Assembly (NCBI RefSeq): GCF_027943255.1
Contig: NC_072895.1
Coordinates: 44,304,001 to 44,368,000, forward strand
Length of the DNA stretch: 64,000 nucleotides
Direction of reading: 5' to 3'
Origin: Anastrepha obliqua
Taxonomy: Eukaryota; Arthropoda; Insecta; Diptera; Tephritidae
Shown here: piece after piece, positions 36,101-51,100 of the stretch
Position numbering within the stretch: position 1 is the stretch's first letter
Layout: each line of letters opens with the position of its first letter
The notes under the pieces: generated by a model
Told to the model about the DNA's origin: nothing
What the model saw: the letters and a program-made list of their open reading frames with translations, nothing else
The model's database searches: none
Made by a program: the position numbers and the translations under genes

Positions 36101-39100
36101 TGTAAAAAATAGTTTCAGTACTATTTCCCCTACAGGAAGCAGGGGACTTACAAAATAGCGTAATAACAGAAATTGCAATGGTTCCACAAGTTACGGAAGA
36201 AAAAGTTCTTAGGACCTTAACGAGGATAAAGGATAGCAAAGCCCCCGGGCCTGACGGGATTCCCAATATAGCATCAAAAGAAGCAATACGGTCAACTCCG
36301 GAGATTTTTTCAGACCTATACAAGGCATGCCTTACCGAAGGAAAGTTCCCAGCGAGATGGAAAATACATACAGACCCCTATGTCTGCTGGACACAGTGGG
36401 AAAGGTACTGGAACGCATTATCTGCGAACGACTCCAGGAGCATCTGGAAGGCTCGACAGGTCTCTCGGCTTCCCGAAAGCTAGATCTACGGTGGATGCAA
36501 TAAAAACGGTGGTGGAGATAGCACACAGGGCTATAAGTTCGGGAAGATCGGCAAGAAAGTTCTGCGCTGTGATCACCCTAGATGTTAGAAATGCTTTTAT
36601 TTCGGCAAACTGGCCTAGCATCATCACGGTCCTCAGAGGTTTCAATGTATCAGCCTACCTTGTCCGCATTATCAGCAGTTATATAAGTGACCGCATTCTG
36701 CGATATGAACTGAAAAGGGACAAAAAACGTACAAGGTCTCAGGTGGTGTACCACAAGGTTCAGTGCTGGGACCAACTTTGTGGAACATCATGTACGATGC
36801 AGTCCTGAAGGTGAAGCTCCCGCCAAACGCCGAAATTGTGGGATACGCCGATGATATTGCCCTGGTGGTAGTTGATACGAAACTTGACCACTTAAAGGAA
36901 AAGTGCAACGATGCTGCAGCGAGAGTGCAACGATGGCTTAACGAGGCTAAGTTAGATTTAGCCGGTAACAAAACCGAGGCAGTTCTAATAAGTGCTGGAG
37001 GGCGAAAATCTTTTGAGCTGAAGATAGGTACACACCGTATAGTCTCGAAAAAGGCGATCAAATATCTTGGGGTCTGGATCGACACAAGACTTTGTTTCAG
37101 GCAGCATTTTACACATGTAAGTTCCAAGGCGGCTTCTATAAATGGTGCCCTAACGCGACTTCTCCCTAATATAGGAGGGCCCCAGGGAAATCGCAGACGG
37201 CTACGGTCATTGGTTGCTGACTCTATAATTCTGTATGCAGCACCTATCTGGGCGGGGACCAAAAAGCCTAATCTACGGTGTCTGATGATGCAATCTGCGT
37301 AATAGCGAGAAAGATACCCCTGAACCTCTTGGTAGATGAAATGTTTCGCCTCTATAACAGACAGGGAACGCGGCCCACACCTCTAGAAAAAGCAGCGGAG
37401 CGACTGCTGACAATAGGCCTGTGGCAGCAGCGGTGAGATGAGTCATAAAGCGGACGTTGGACCTACAAACTCATACCACGTCTTGATGAGTGGTTAATGA
37501 GAAAACATGGAGACACCGACTATTACACAGTTGCTCAGCGGACATGGCTGTTTTCAGGAATACCTGCACCGTTTTAAGCTGGCAGACAGCCCTTTCTGTC
37601 CAAACTGCCCGAATACAGACGAAAACGCAGAACACGTCATGTTTTATTGCGAATGCTTTAGAGAGGAACGAGCTATACTGGAGCAAGCCCTGGGGCATCA
37701 ACCGTCCTCCAGCACCCTCATACGAGATATGTGTGCAACCAGCGGTAAGTGGGAGGCAACGCAAACGTTTGCACGTAAGATTATGAAAAAAAAGGAGTTT
37801 CGTGTATTTTGGCTTGGTGTGCCGTTTTCAAAAATCTACAACTCCGGTTCCCTTGGTGCTAGAAGCTGTTTTTTATTTCATTTTGAAGTCAAAAGCAAGA
37901 GTTTTATAAACAAAACAAAATTAGGTAAAAGTGGCGGATATTCGAAGATGAATTTTTATTGTTATAAAAAACTTAAATATTTAAGAAATTTTTCAACAAT
38001 TGCCCGTATCTCCTGATGCGTAAAATGTATTTTTAATCAATACAGAAATTAATATTACTATACAAAAAAAATCTGTAAAAAGAGTTATATTTTTCTAATT
38101 CATGAACTGTGTATGCTTTTCACTGTGAGGTTGGTCTATATGTACATTGTGGCGCAAATTAATCATCCAATTTTGTTTTCGAATGACTTTTTTTACTAAA
38201 TAAGAGCAAAATAATTTTGAGAGATGGAAACTTTTTTTTTACCTCTATTGCTTGTATGTTTGTATACTGCAGCTGTTTGGTTCACAAGTGTCAAATATGT
38301 TTAGGTACGGCACCTTGTACGGGTACATACCTAAATGCATCCATAATCAATTTTTTAATTTTGAATTTTATTATGCTATTTGTTTTGACACCAGCTAGAA
38401 TTTTTTATTTGCTATTTTCGTTTATCTCCTATGGCTCATCTAACCCTATTATATAAAAAAATATCCATAATTAAATGAACTTGAACTATCTATTTTGCTT
38501 ACTTTGTCAATTATTCCATAATTCGCTGTGGCTAACTGTATAATAGTTGTTGTTTGCGCGTGTGTTTTAAAATTATGCAGATATTTTTATAATTTTTGTC
38601 AACACTGTATTGTAGGTATGTTTATTGATTTAAAGTACTTGCCAAACTAGTTGTCGAACCATTGCATTGAATTTAATTTGGTATTCAATATTTTATGGCT
38701 TTTGGGATTAAGTACATTGGAATATTTAACATATTTTTTAATTTTTAACAATTTGAATACGAATTTGAAAATGCATTATTATTTTAAATTAAGTTTCAAG
38801 CTAGCATACTATATTTATAGTACACACTTTTAGGTATCAGGTATTGTCACTCGGTCATCAGCTTTTCGTTTGATATCAGATATGCCATAGCTCCAAAGTC
38901 GCCTTCAATGTCATCTCTCTATCGTTTTCTCAGCCAGCCTCTTCTTCTGTCGCCTTGTGGATTTGTTTCAAATATGGTTTTTAGAGTTCTATCGTTCTTC
39001 ATTCGTAAAATGTGACCGTACCCTCGAATCCCTTGCGCTTTGATGTACCTGATTTGCACCCCTGATAAAAGTGTCTAACTCGTGGTTGTACCGAATACGG

Positions 39101-42100
39101 TAAGTACCGTCTTCAAGTCGTACAGGTCCATATATTTTTCTTACAATCTTCCTTTCAAAACAATTCAACTGATCGGTTTCATCGAATTTCAGAACCCAGC
39201 CTTCGCGCCCTTATGTGAGTGTTGTTCTTATGACAGTTTTGTAAATTCATAGTTTCTGGTTTGAAGAAAGTAATTTAAGTAAGAAAGTAATATTTGCAAC
39301 TTGTATCGATATAACCCGATGACAGATCTAATGAAATGAAGTCTCTCACCTATCACTCCCAATCTGTCTAGTTTCGCCTGCGCGCGGTGATGCTGCTAAC
39401 CACGACCAGAGATTGAATGCCTCTGAAGGAAAAAAAGAACCTCATCCCAGCATAAAAACTATTGCTACGAATCCAACTTAAAGTTGATGCTAATGAGCGA
39501 TCCCAATTCTCGTTTTCTAAAAATTCCAAGTCCTCATTAATGAACGTGCGGCCGGGACAAATAATTTTATCACCTTCAAACCCAAATCCCAGATATGGTA
39601 CACTGATGGTTCGAAATTAGAAGATGGTAGAACAGAGGCGGGAATCAATGGACCCAAATTTAAAAAATCGGTTCCAATAGGTCTCTACTCAACTATCTTC
39701 AAGGCAGAAATACATGCCATTGAGATATGAGTGAGGGAATGTCTCCATAGAAAAATGAAAGAAACTTACATTTAAATACTTTCAGATAGTCAGACGGCTT
39801 TGAAAATCCTTCTATCAACTACAATAATATCAAATGACTGCCTGAACCTTCTTAATATGTTAGGGAACTTCAACACACTATTACTAAGTTGGGTTCCTGG
39901 ACACGCAAGCATGCCCTAATTGGTCCTGAACCTTTCTGTGGACTTACAGAGGGCCACATTAACGAAATTCTCAGGAGGTGGGAATTGAAAAAGTTCGTTA
40001 AACACTGGCGAAAATCTATCGGTCAGTGATTAGCGAAACAATTCCTAGCGTCAGACAAAGGAATTTCTGCTAAGCTACTTTCACTTGGCAGAGTGGACTT
40101 AAGACTTTGAACTAGTTACTACACAGGCCACTGTAGCCTGAGATATGACTTAAACAAAACATAACATTTCTAGAAAGATTATTGATATGCAGTTTTACAA
40201 TTTAATCAATTTTAATATACGAGTATATATATATATAAGTATATATAATATTAGTATATATTTATAAAAATTATAAATTTGAAGTTGCCGGAAAATCCCG
40301 ATGGTTTTTTATTTTTTATTTTTTCTGGAAGCTGTTGGGCATTTTCTCCATATAAAAAATATTTCACGCATTGCTAAATTGTCAAAACTGTTCAAACCGT
40401 TGATGTGCTATCATTTTCTTCGAACGGAGTACATGAGGCAAAAATACCCAAACTATGCCAGTCAGTATTGTGTCAAATAATTCAATCAATATTGTGCGAA
40501 TATATTTGACAAAAGTAAGAGCTCGCCACTATATAGGTAAGTACATATCCCACTGAAGGGAAGGGACGGGGACGATGTTTACCGAAACACGTGAACTTAA
40601 TTTTGAAACGTAAATAACGAATTCGTGTTCCATGTTTCTGCATCAGGTAAACTTCTCAAATAAAACGTTTTAATTTTTTTATTGCGTCTCAAGCGATTTA
40701 TCGATTAACAGAGAAGGTTTTTTTATTTTCAATGGAGTACAGTTTATTACGCAAATCCTTAATCTATGGCGAAAAATTAAATTTGCATGCCTGGACGTTT
40801 TTTTTTTTTTTTGTTTTAATTTGAGTTATTTCTGAACTTGATATTTTACCACCAGTGTTATTAAATTTCATAAGTACACTCCACTGTACCCAACCGACGT
40901 AGCCGAATGGGTTGGTACGTGACTCCTATTCGGAGGACGTAGGTTCGAATAACCGTACATTAAACACTAAATTTAAGAAACGATTTTTTCTAATAGTGGT
41001 CGCCCCTCGGCAGGCAATACCAAAGCACCCAGTGTATTTATGCCATGAAAAAACTCCGCATAAAAAACCATTTGCAATTCGGAGTCGGCTCAAAACTTTA
41101 CGTCCCTCCATTTGTGGGACAACATCAAGACGCACACCACAAATAGGAGGAGGGGCTCGGCCAAACATCTAACAGAAGTGTACGCGCCCATTATTTATTT
41201 ATTTTTTTATATACATACACTAGAAGCTCAATTTCCACAAACAAACTAGCACATTTTCTAATGAAGACAAACAACCCAGAAAATCATATAGAAAAGATAT
41301 AAAGCTAGAAAATTTCACATTCTCCACTTAAAATAACAATAAATTATAGCAATTGAAAATGCTTGTTATCAATTTAAGTATAAAATTAAAGACAGAAATG
41401 AAACTTTTATTTCCTACAATGGGAATTCAACCAGAAAGTACGTTTGAATCGTCAGTGGTGGAATTTCCCTGAAACGCACATACGCATACAGTAGACGAAA
41501 AAAATATAGAACTTTAGCGTTTTTGTTTTTTTGAAAATGTTCTTTATTTTTTGTGTAATAAAACTAAAGTTCATTATCCAACAAAATCCATATAAACCAA
41601 GCTTCAGATTTGTACAAAACTCAGAAAAATTCCACACACATTTCATGACAATTCCATGGATTTGAGTTTTTTTTATATGGAGAAAATAGAAAACACCGCC
41701 ATGGAGAAAAATATCAAAAATTCAGGAGAATTTTGAGTTACTTCAAATTTGCATTTTATTATACTAAAATCTAATGGGATATAAAACTGCGTACCCATTT
41801 TTTTTAATTCTGATTAAAAATCTAGAAGTTTTGATGGACATTTTCCGAATTTTTGTAAATCTTCTACGAAGTTAGAAACTTTATAATATTAAAATTGAAA
41901 AGGCTAAAAAACTGCGTATTCAAACTTTATTTTTAATTAAAAATCTGAAAATATTGATGAAAATTTTTCCAATTTTTGTAAGTCATCTACGAAGTTAGAA
42001 ACTTTATAATATTAAAATTGAAAACACTATAAAACTGTGTTTAAATTTTTTTTTAATTCTGGTTAAATATCTGAAAATATTGATGGAAAATTTCCCCATT

Positions 42101-45100
42101 TTTTTAAATCATCTACGAAGTTAGAAGCTTGGGTTAATATGGTTTTTATTATGGAATGCACTTTATTTTTATAAAAAACATTTTTAATTAAAAGCTGAAT
42201 AAATAAATATTAACAGCTTATTAAAATGTTGATGTGCTATATTGTTTTCGCGGGCTGCATGTATAACAATTAATTTTCCTATGAGTTGCATGCAACCAAT
42301 AACTGCGCAATAAGCAAACGTCTAACGGTTCAAAGGCACATCAGTTGAGCAAGGAGAGTAAGACGCAAGTCTATGTGCGTTGGTGGAAAGGGCGGCGCCA
42401 AAGTCAATAGTGAACTGTTTTAGCGGCGGAAAAATAACGGTAAATAGGTCAATGGTGGTGTGGTTCACATATTAGGGCATACGCGCTTAAATGTATTACT
42501 ATTAGATTGGTGGTAGTTATGACGGCTTATGTATGAATACATGCACTTGTTTGCCTGTTTGTATACTCGTACTTATACATACAAACATAAGTCTATGTGT
42601 GTCTTACTTTTAGTGTGTCACTATATGAACATAAAGTACAGTGCACAAACACAAAGCGTTGCATTACTGCCAATGAGACAATGAACACATTGTGGAAAAA
42701 ACGCAGCTGATCAGATATCGAATAACATTACCACAAAGTCATTGAAAACGAAACTGTTAAATATTCCTATATAAATTTAGACACCAACATACATACATAC
42801 ATATCAGTAGAAAAAAAAGTATTTTAAAGCATTTTTAATACAGTGTATTTTTCACAAATACGTTTGCGTGTATTGAGTTTGAACAAAAAAAATATGATTC
42901 ATCTCTATTTATATGTGTATGTGTTAATTTATGTAAACTTAAAATTATGCATGCACTAAATTAAAATACTCGCAATATAGGCACTGGTGAATATAAACAT
43001 AGATATAACTACAAAACACACGTATAATATGTATGCGGTTGTCATGAAAAACAATAACTCTTGAGTCGAAAACAAAGACATAGAGCGTTTTTTAAGAGAA
43101 TGAAAACTTTTATATTATAAAAATAAAAAAAAAAATACAAAATCATTAGTTTTATAGATGAAACTATTTTTATTTGGTTCCTTGCTACCACTAATATTCA
43201 AATATGATTTCGGACATACAACTACAGCAACTCAACATTTTTACATATGTTGACAACTAATTTATTTATTTGCTCACTTTATAATTTTTTTGAACAAAAT
43301 TGAATGAAAAAGTTTGTGTTTTGCTTTTAGCTCCAATGAAAGACTTAAACAACTATTCACTGAGAAAAACTGTTGCCTATTTCGACAGAAACTACGAGTA
43401 ATTATTTTTTACCAACCTCTGTATAATACTAGCTGTACCCAATGAACTGCCTACCAACTGAAATTGATTTGATTAAAATTCTTCTTAAGTTGAAATTTGC
43501 ACCGAGGAGCGCCGAGAGAATGGTAACTCCTAAAACCCTGAGGCTAAAAAGCCTATGGCATTCAAAGCTCTGGAAAGTAAAAGGAAAGCGGAGAAGTGAC
43601 AGAGACAGAGATAACTAGTTCTGTAGGAATTTTCCAGATTCTTTGGCAAATCTGAAAATATCCTCCAGTTTGTGAGAATGAATATTACACATTCTGATGA
43701 CACCGGAACCCAAAATGCATAGCCTTGCTCTAGAAAAGGAACAGAGAAAGTGCGCAGTGCCATCCGGCTCCTCTAAGCAAGACTGGCAAATCGAGTGCTC
43801 AATAATTCCAATGGCGGTCATATGCTAACCCCATGGGTTGTGTCTTGCAATAATAGCGACCCTCAACCGAACGTCTTTTCTGCCAAGTTTTAGAAGAAAG
43901 TTCCACAGTTTTCTGTTCGGGCTTATCACAAAAAACTTTACAGTTCTGTAGCATTCTGCACTGGACCATCTCTCTTTATGTAAATTGTATACATATTCGC
44001 TGATTGAGTGCATAATTCCTGCAGAACTGATTCCGATTATTGGCTCTGGTCCCTGTGGAGGAACCGCTGATCTACAGTTTGCCAACACATCGCCAATTTC
44101 ATTTCCTTGAACACCGCGCTGTCCTGGAACCCATTAAAATACAAGCTAAGTCCGTTTTGCAACAGAATTAAGCTTCTTCTTACATTCTTGGGCAATGTTT
44201 GATGCTTGCTTTGTGATCTCCAAACCTTTCAGTGCAGCTTGACTGTCACTAAAGACTCCAATCTGTTTCCCGCTTTATTTGCTCTCAATTATCCATTCTA
44301 CTACGAAAATATTCGTCAAATTTCTTTGAATGCACTCTGGTTTGCTCCATTGCTCACGCTTCAAATTCAAATTTCCAAATGAAACTATGGGTATAAGGAT
44401 GTCCTTAGGTACCAAAAATAGGATCATAGGTCATAACAGAATTGGATCTTAAGATCCAAGGGAAGCAAATCAAGCATAACATTTAATGCATCGCAGGAGG
44501 TTGGCACCCGTAATGCATAAACATACATTTCTTTGCAGTCTGCATTGTTTCTGACGTGTAGACCTGACCATGATCCGTCGCCACAGAGGCATAAGTGATG
44601 ATTAATCTGATGGTGTCGGATCGCGCATTAAAGATTTTCGTCTTCAGCCAAACATGTGTCTTCCCAGTCAGTTTCTTATCCTAGATTACTGCTAGATATA
44701 AATATATTGTAACTTCGTCAGCAAGACTGAGTGTTACATCTTTCAGTGCTAGAAGCCTAAGACTATTTAATTTCCATTTTCTCGTAAACAAGACCAAGGA
44801 AGTAGTGTTCGGATTGACGGAAATGTTAGGTTGAGTTACACTGTGGGAGACACTCAGGCTCGTAACGCTTATAAATCCTAATCAACCTTGCAATACATTG
44901 AGATTGGCAATATTGGCAGTGCACATTTCATTTCGTGATTAAATTTAACTCGTTCAAAATTAAAATGAATTCAATGTCTCTTATTTGCAAGGAAAAAAAT
45001 CAGGTTAACAACAACAACATATGGTAAACAACGTTTTTCGCTTTATTTGCCGGCGCGCAAGGAAACAATGGTGATGGCTTTTCGACTCACGAGAACGCAA

Positions 45101-48100
45101 CAGCTATAAAAGTGTGAAAAAGATAGACAACAAATCAAGAGACTGAATATATTTTAGCTGGTGGAAAATGTATTGATTGACCTGCAGATCTAACTTTGAT
45201 GAAGCAAGCTGTAACATTTTCGAAACCGAAAAATTTAGCATATACTGGATGTACATTAAGGCTTATTTGCTAAGGAGGGCTGGGCATTTAATGAAGCCCC
45301 AAACAATGACATAGACAAATACAGGGTGGCTGATGAAAGCCGCTACCAAAAAAAAATTGAATAACTTTTTTTTCTTTTTAAGTTATCTGTTCCATTTTTG
45401 TTTTAATTTGCAGATTGATCTTTGAAATTTATTAAAATGGATAACTGGGACACGCAAACAAGAATTTGGATAGTCCGCCGCTATCACGCACTGGAGTCCG
45501 TAGTTTTGGTACAGAGAGAGTACAGGCGGATGTTTGGCGGCGATCCCCCGAGCAGATGGACCATAATGAGACTGGTGAATAATTTTGCTGAGCAAGGAAC
45601 AGTCGCAAGAAGGCCTCATCATCGAAACCCACCAGTTCGGACGGAGGAAACGATCGCTGCTGTAGCTGCAGCTATACAAAGCAATCCAAGGGTTTCAACA
45701 AGAAGCTTATCTGCTCAACTTGGTGTCAGCCGACAGTCTTTGCAAACAATAATGCACAAAGATTTAGACTTATTTCCCTACAAAATTCAAATGGTTAACA
45801 AACTGAATGCAGCAGACTTGCCGATTCGCTTGGAATTTTGCCAGAAGATCCTGCAAATGGTGGAAGAAGACCAAAACATGTTAAACTGCCTTTTCATGTC
45901 TGATGAGGCCCATTTCGATTTAAACGGCAATGTGAACAAACAAAATTGTCGAATATGGAGTACTTCTAACCCACAGATACTCCACGAGACGGAATTGCAT
46001 CCTTTTCGCGTGACAGTGTGGTGTGCGGTTTCTTCACGCTGTATTGTCGGGCCTTATTTTTTTGAAGAAAATGGTCACACCGTTACGGTTACTGGAGACC
46101 GTTATTTGAAAATGCTGAAAGAATTTTTCTATCCAGAACTACGCCGAAAGAGAATTCCTTTCAACTCTGTGTGGTTTCAACAAGATGGGGCAACGTCTCA
46201 CATAGCCCAGACTGTTATGACAGAGTTACGACGAAAATTTCCCAATAAACTGATTTCAAGAAACTCCGAATTTCGTTGGCCCCCCAGGTCGCCTGACCTT
46301 ACTGCAACTGACTTTTTCTTGTGGGGTTTATGTAAACAAGAAGTTTATAAAACAAAACCAACAAATTTGGATGAACTAAAACAATCCATTCGGGCAACAA
46401 TTGCGGCTATTCCTGTCGCAACTCTCAAAGCAGCAATGAACAACTTTTTACTAAGATGCCGCACTTGTGTCAACGAGCATGGGGGGCATTTAAATTCAAT
46501 TATTTTTAAAACTAGTTAAGCTACATTTAATAAAATTTAATGACCTTCAACTTGAAAAAAATAAATGAATTCCATACACTAAAAAAAAAGTTATTTGAGT
46601 TTCTTAATGTAGCAAAATTCATCAGCCACCCTGTATTAGCACCTCTTCAGCTCAAAATTCTCGTTGGCTTTTAATACTTTGTTCAATGAAGGTGTTGCTT
46701 ATTTTCTCCATATAAATAAAAACTTTCGTGGAATTGTGATGGAGTGGAATTTTTCTAATTTTTGGCTTGTTCTTATTTAAGCTTGGGTTTATATAGTTTT
46801 TATTGGACAATGAGCTGAGTTTTTATAAAAAAAATAACGAATATCATCAAAAAAAGAACAAGAGGCAAAACTGGTCAACATTGTTAGGTGAGGTGAGGTA
46901 TTGATACAATAATTGTACACTTCAATTTTGCACAGAAGTTGTGTTCACTGAAAAAAGTAAAGTTTTCTGCTATTTTTTATAAAATACGTCAATTCTGAAT
47001 AGTCCTCTAAAATTATGAACGACATATTACAGACCAAATTAAGAATTCAATTATGTTTCAGGCTTATGAAAAGCATGTTAATGACCATAGATTGTAAAAT
47101 TAAACTGCACCTCGATTTCTTACTCCACTTTTTGGATACATCCACCTCGCGACAAAACGATAGCACATCAACGTTTTGCCTATTTTCCTTCCATTTTAAT
47201 TCTCATGGATTTTTTTGTAAAATTAAACCTTCTTGGCTTACAAAAACCATATAAATCAAATTTTTAAGTTTCATACAAAAATTAGAAGAATTCCACAAAA
47301 AAAAATTTTTTTAAATGTCGTACATTCGTTATACGGAGTGCAGCGCCGTCAAGGAAATAAATTATAAAAGATTACGAAAATCTTTAGCAAATTTAAACTT
47401 GCACTTTATTTATACTACTATTTATTATACTAAAATATAAAAAATGGCTTTAAAACTGCATAAACGAAATCTTTCTGCCTATTCTATAAATTCTAATAAA
47501 GAACCGTTGAATTTGATGGAATGTTTGCAGAACTTTTCTAATTTTTGTATCAAATTTGATAATTGAATTTACCTATATGGTTTTTGTTAGGAAATGAGCA
47601 ATACTTTTGCGCAAAAATAATCAGAACTCGAAAAAAAACAAATATTCAAAACGGCTCCAAATTTTGATGCGCTATTGTTATATCGCGAAGAGTAATTAGT
47701 GCCTTGGGATAACGTGAACTAAAACCAAACCTGCGCACGTTTCCTAAAACCTCCAACCTCTTTTTGTTTTCAAAAGCTCCACACACCATTGATCTGAAAG
47801 TACCGGGAATGTTTAAATAAAACAAAACAGAGTGAAATTTCAGGCACATTTATTTTATCGCCTTCAAAATATGACCCGTGTGAAGCAACACACGTGTGCC
47901 AACGTTTAACCCGGTCCTCCATGTACTCCTGGCAGACCCACGAAGGGATGGCTTTCTGCTCCTTCGTCGCATTCTCTTTGATCTCCTCTATCGACAGAAA
48001 TCTCCTTCCACGAAGTGGTAACTGCAATTTGCGAAACAAAAAGAAGACGTGCGTGGCATATCAGGTGGATACAGTGCTTGCACGATGGTATTTATTTGGT

Positions 48101-51100
48101 GTTTGGTCAAAATCAACACAATTTGGGCTCGGTGCGATGGCGCGTTATCATCATGCAAAATCCAAGAATTGTTTGCCCACATTTCTAGCCGGCCAGGTAG
48201 ACACTAATGATCCGATGGCGCTAAAAAGTGACAGTTGTGTGTTTTGCAGTCCTACCAACATAAGAAAAAAATATGGACCGGTTCCCACGGTTCGTTTGAA
48301 TTAAACATTCCCGGTACTTTCTAATCCTAGGGTATATACTCGTACATAAAGAACGCATCACACTCAAATAAAATTCATTTGATTGTCATTTTTAATCTTC
48401 AACTTTGATTTACTTGATGATTTGTTCAACGCTTTCTCTGCCTTCATTGAAGTGTTTACGCATGGCGCAAACATCTTTTTTTGGCATAACCTGATCACCG
48501 ACGGTCTTCTGCCACAAAACCAGACCTTATCAAAATCGCTAAATTTGCTATTTATTCAGCACAAAGCACGAAACGAGCTTGAAACAAATGCTAATACCGG
48601 CATGAATTTCGGAATATAAGTAGATGTTAATAGCAGTAACTATTACCAAGTTAAAAATGACATTGTCCGAATAGATGTGTCTGCGAATTTAAAATTTATG
48701 ATTTTACCTTACCTTATACTACACATCGATTTGATATTAATTTGTCAAAAAACAAAAAAAAATTATAATAATTGTCGCCTTTTAAGTTGTCATGAAATGT
48801 TCGCTTGATCTGATTTCATGATCTCATCATATGCCTCATATTGAGTGAAATTATAGATATTCGATCGATTTATACCGATATTAAACTAGCCAATAAATTT
48901 TATATGAGGTATAACAGACATGTGATGACGTTATATGATGTTTTCTAACGTTTTTTTGTTTCTTTCTATTTGAGACAATAAATGAGTAATGAATATCATT
49001 ATGTATGTATGTATGTATGTGCGCCAAATGTCACGCTTTTTAACTGGGCTAGGTGATATAAATTTCTTAGGTGTAGAAACTCTAATATACAAGGAGGCAC
49101 ACAGTTAATCACCCTATCCAAAGATTTATAATTTTTGCAAATAGCGTCGTACGTCAATCATAATTGGCACTTGTAAACCAGACAGCTAAACAGATGCAGT
49201 ATACAAACAGACAAGCAACGAAGCGCGTAAAGTTCAAAATAAAGTCTTCAATCGTTCAAAATAATTTTTTAATTACTAAAGCAGTTATTCAAAAATAAAA
49301 TTGCATGATGAGTTTTGCGCCACCTTTTAAAGGGTGTTTCAAAAGCTGCGCGTACATATTGTTCTAAAATAAAACATACCTTCTACTCAAATATGAACGA
49401 GCCGTTATCAATAAAACGGTCCACGGATGACATATGGCAAAAATGAATTTTTTGTTTTTTGGTAGGACTATTATAAGCTCACATGGCAAATTTCAGCGTG
49501 ATATGTCACATAGTTTGTTTTCTGTGCTACTGTAAACAAGTCAAGCTCGAGTGTGTTCTTCGAATTTAACGATGGAAATTCAAGTTGAACAAAGAATTTG
49601 TTTGAAATTTTGTTATTCCAACAAAATTTCGGCTTCAGACGCCTTAAAAATGTTGCAGACAACCTATGAGGACTCTGCTCTATCGCGTGCACGTGTTTTC
49701 CAGTGGTACAAATCGTTCAAAGAGGGCCGTACATCAACCCAAAAAACCACGCCCAAGTCGCTCAAAAATTAAGGTTATGCTGACTGTTTTTTTCGATTAC
49801 GAAGGTGTGGTGCACTCGGAGTTCCTACCGCAAGGCCGATCGTTATTTAGACGTTTTAAAGCGTTTGCGTGAGAACATTCGTCTTAAAAGGAAGGAATTG
49901 TGGGACAACAAGTCATGGTTCTTGCATCACGATAAAGCACCAGCTCACACATCACGTCTTGTTCGCGATTATTTGAACAAAGATAATGTTAATATCGTTC
50001 CGCAAGCACCGTATTCGCCTGATATGGCTCCATGTGACTTTTTCCTGTTTCCCAAGCTCAAGTTGCCGGTCCGTGGAAAACATTTTGAGACAATTGAAGT
50101 CATAAAAGAGAATGCGAAGAACACACTCGAGCTTGACTTATTTACAGTAGCACAGAAAACAAACTATGTGACATATGACGCTGAAATTTGCCATGTAAGC
50201 TTATAACAGTCCTACCAAAAAACAAAAAAATTATTTTTGCCATATGACATCCGAAGACCGTTTTATTGATAACGTCTCGTTCATATTTGAGCAGAAGCTA
50301 TACAATTTTCCAAGTTTTTTCGTTTGGGAATTGGAATAATATTTTTCAAGTAGAAGTTCTCGGGGTAAGGGAAACTAGTAGGATAATTAGAAACCATCCA
50401 CAACAGCTATCGGAAGTGTGTATTTTTTCAAAAAGTCAAGCAGCCAACTTAGCTTTAAAGTCATGTATACCCAATTTTAAAATCGTCAGGCAATGCAAAG
50501 AAGAACTTAATGCTTTAGCGGGCACGACAGACATTACTCTCACTTAGGTACCTGGTCATATGAACATAGAAGGAACTTAGAAAGCTGCGGAACTGGCATC
50601 CCAAAACGAAACCGAATCGGTAGAAATAGGCTGTCGCCTAGGCGTTCGTAAAAAGGAAATCTTCTCGCCATTCGAAAAGCAGGCCGTTGGCAGATAGGCT
50701 AACACGGATGCCTGCGAAATAACTAAATAAACTTGGCTTAATTCAAAAAATCCAGAACTGACGAGTTGTTGAGAGTGGCATGAGCAGACACATTTAGAAT
50801 TACGACAACAATAACCAGTCACTGGCCTTTAGGAAACCATGCCAAGATGATGGGGTGACCTTACAACGATAAATGTAGAAGCTGCAATCAAGAAGAATCG
50901 AATGAAACAATATTTAACTATCTGAGTGAGTGCCCAAGTCTGGGTCGTCTACGACATAGAATGCTTGGGAATTCTCGATGATGAGCTTGAAAGAAATTGC
51001 AGAAAAGAAAATCGGCGGCATAGAGATTGGTTGGTTGGATGGTTTAAGTGGTGATGCTTCCAGAATCCAATTAGCACTTCCGCACCATTTTGTTGCCACA

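Larger units (their letters stand above)
35800..37870 (+). mobile_element. R1-like non-LTR retrotransposon, 5' truncated
   Basis: The plus strand has, in order, the linker after the endonuclease ([20 protein letters not shown]), [16 protein letters not shown], the complete reverse transcriptase, and a C-terminal CCHC. This is the R1/LOA-group layout; the endonuclease is missing, as expected after 5' truncation. Several frameshifts. It lies in intron 1 of tetraspanin B in antisense orientation. Confidence 0.88.

Noticed and set aside
45422..45436. Upstream start for the intact transposase
   Set aside because: The extra five codons begin with TTG; the first ATG at 45437 is the natural eukaryotic start.
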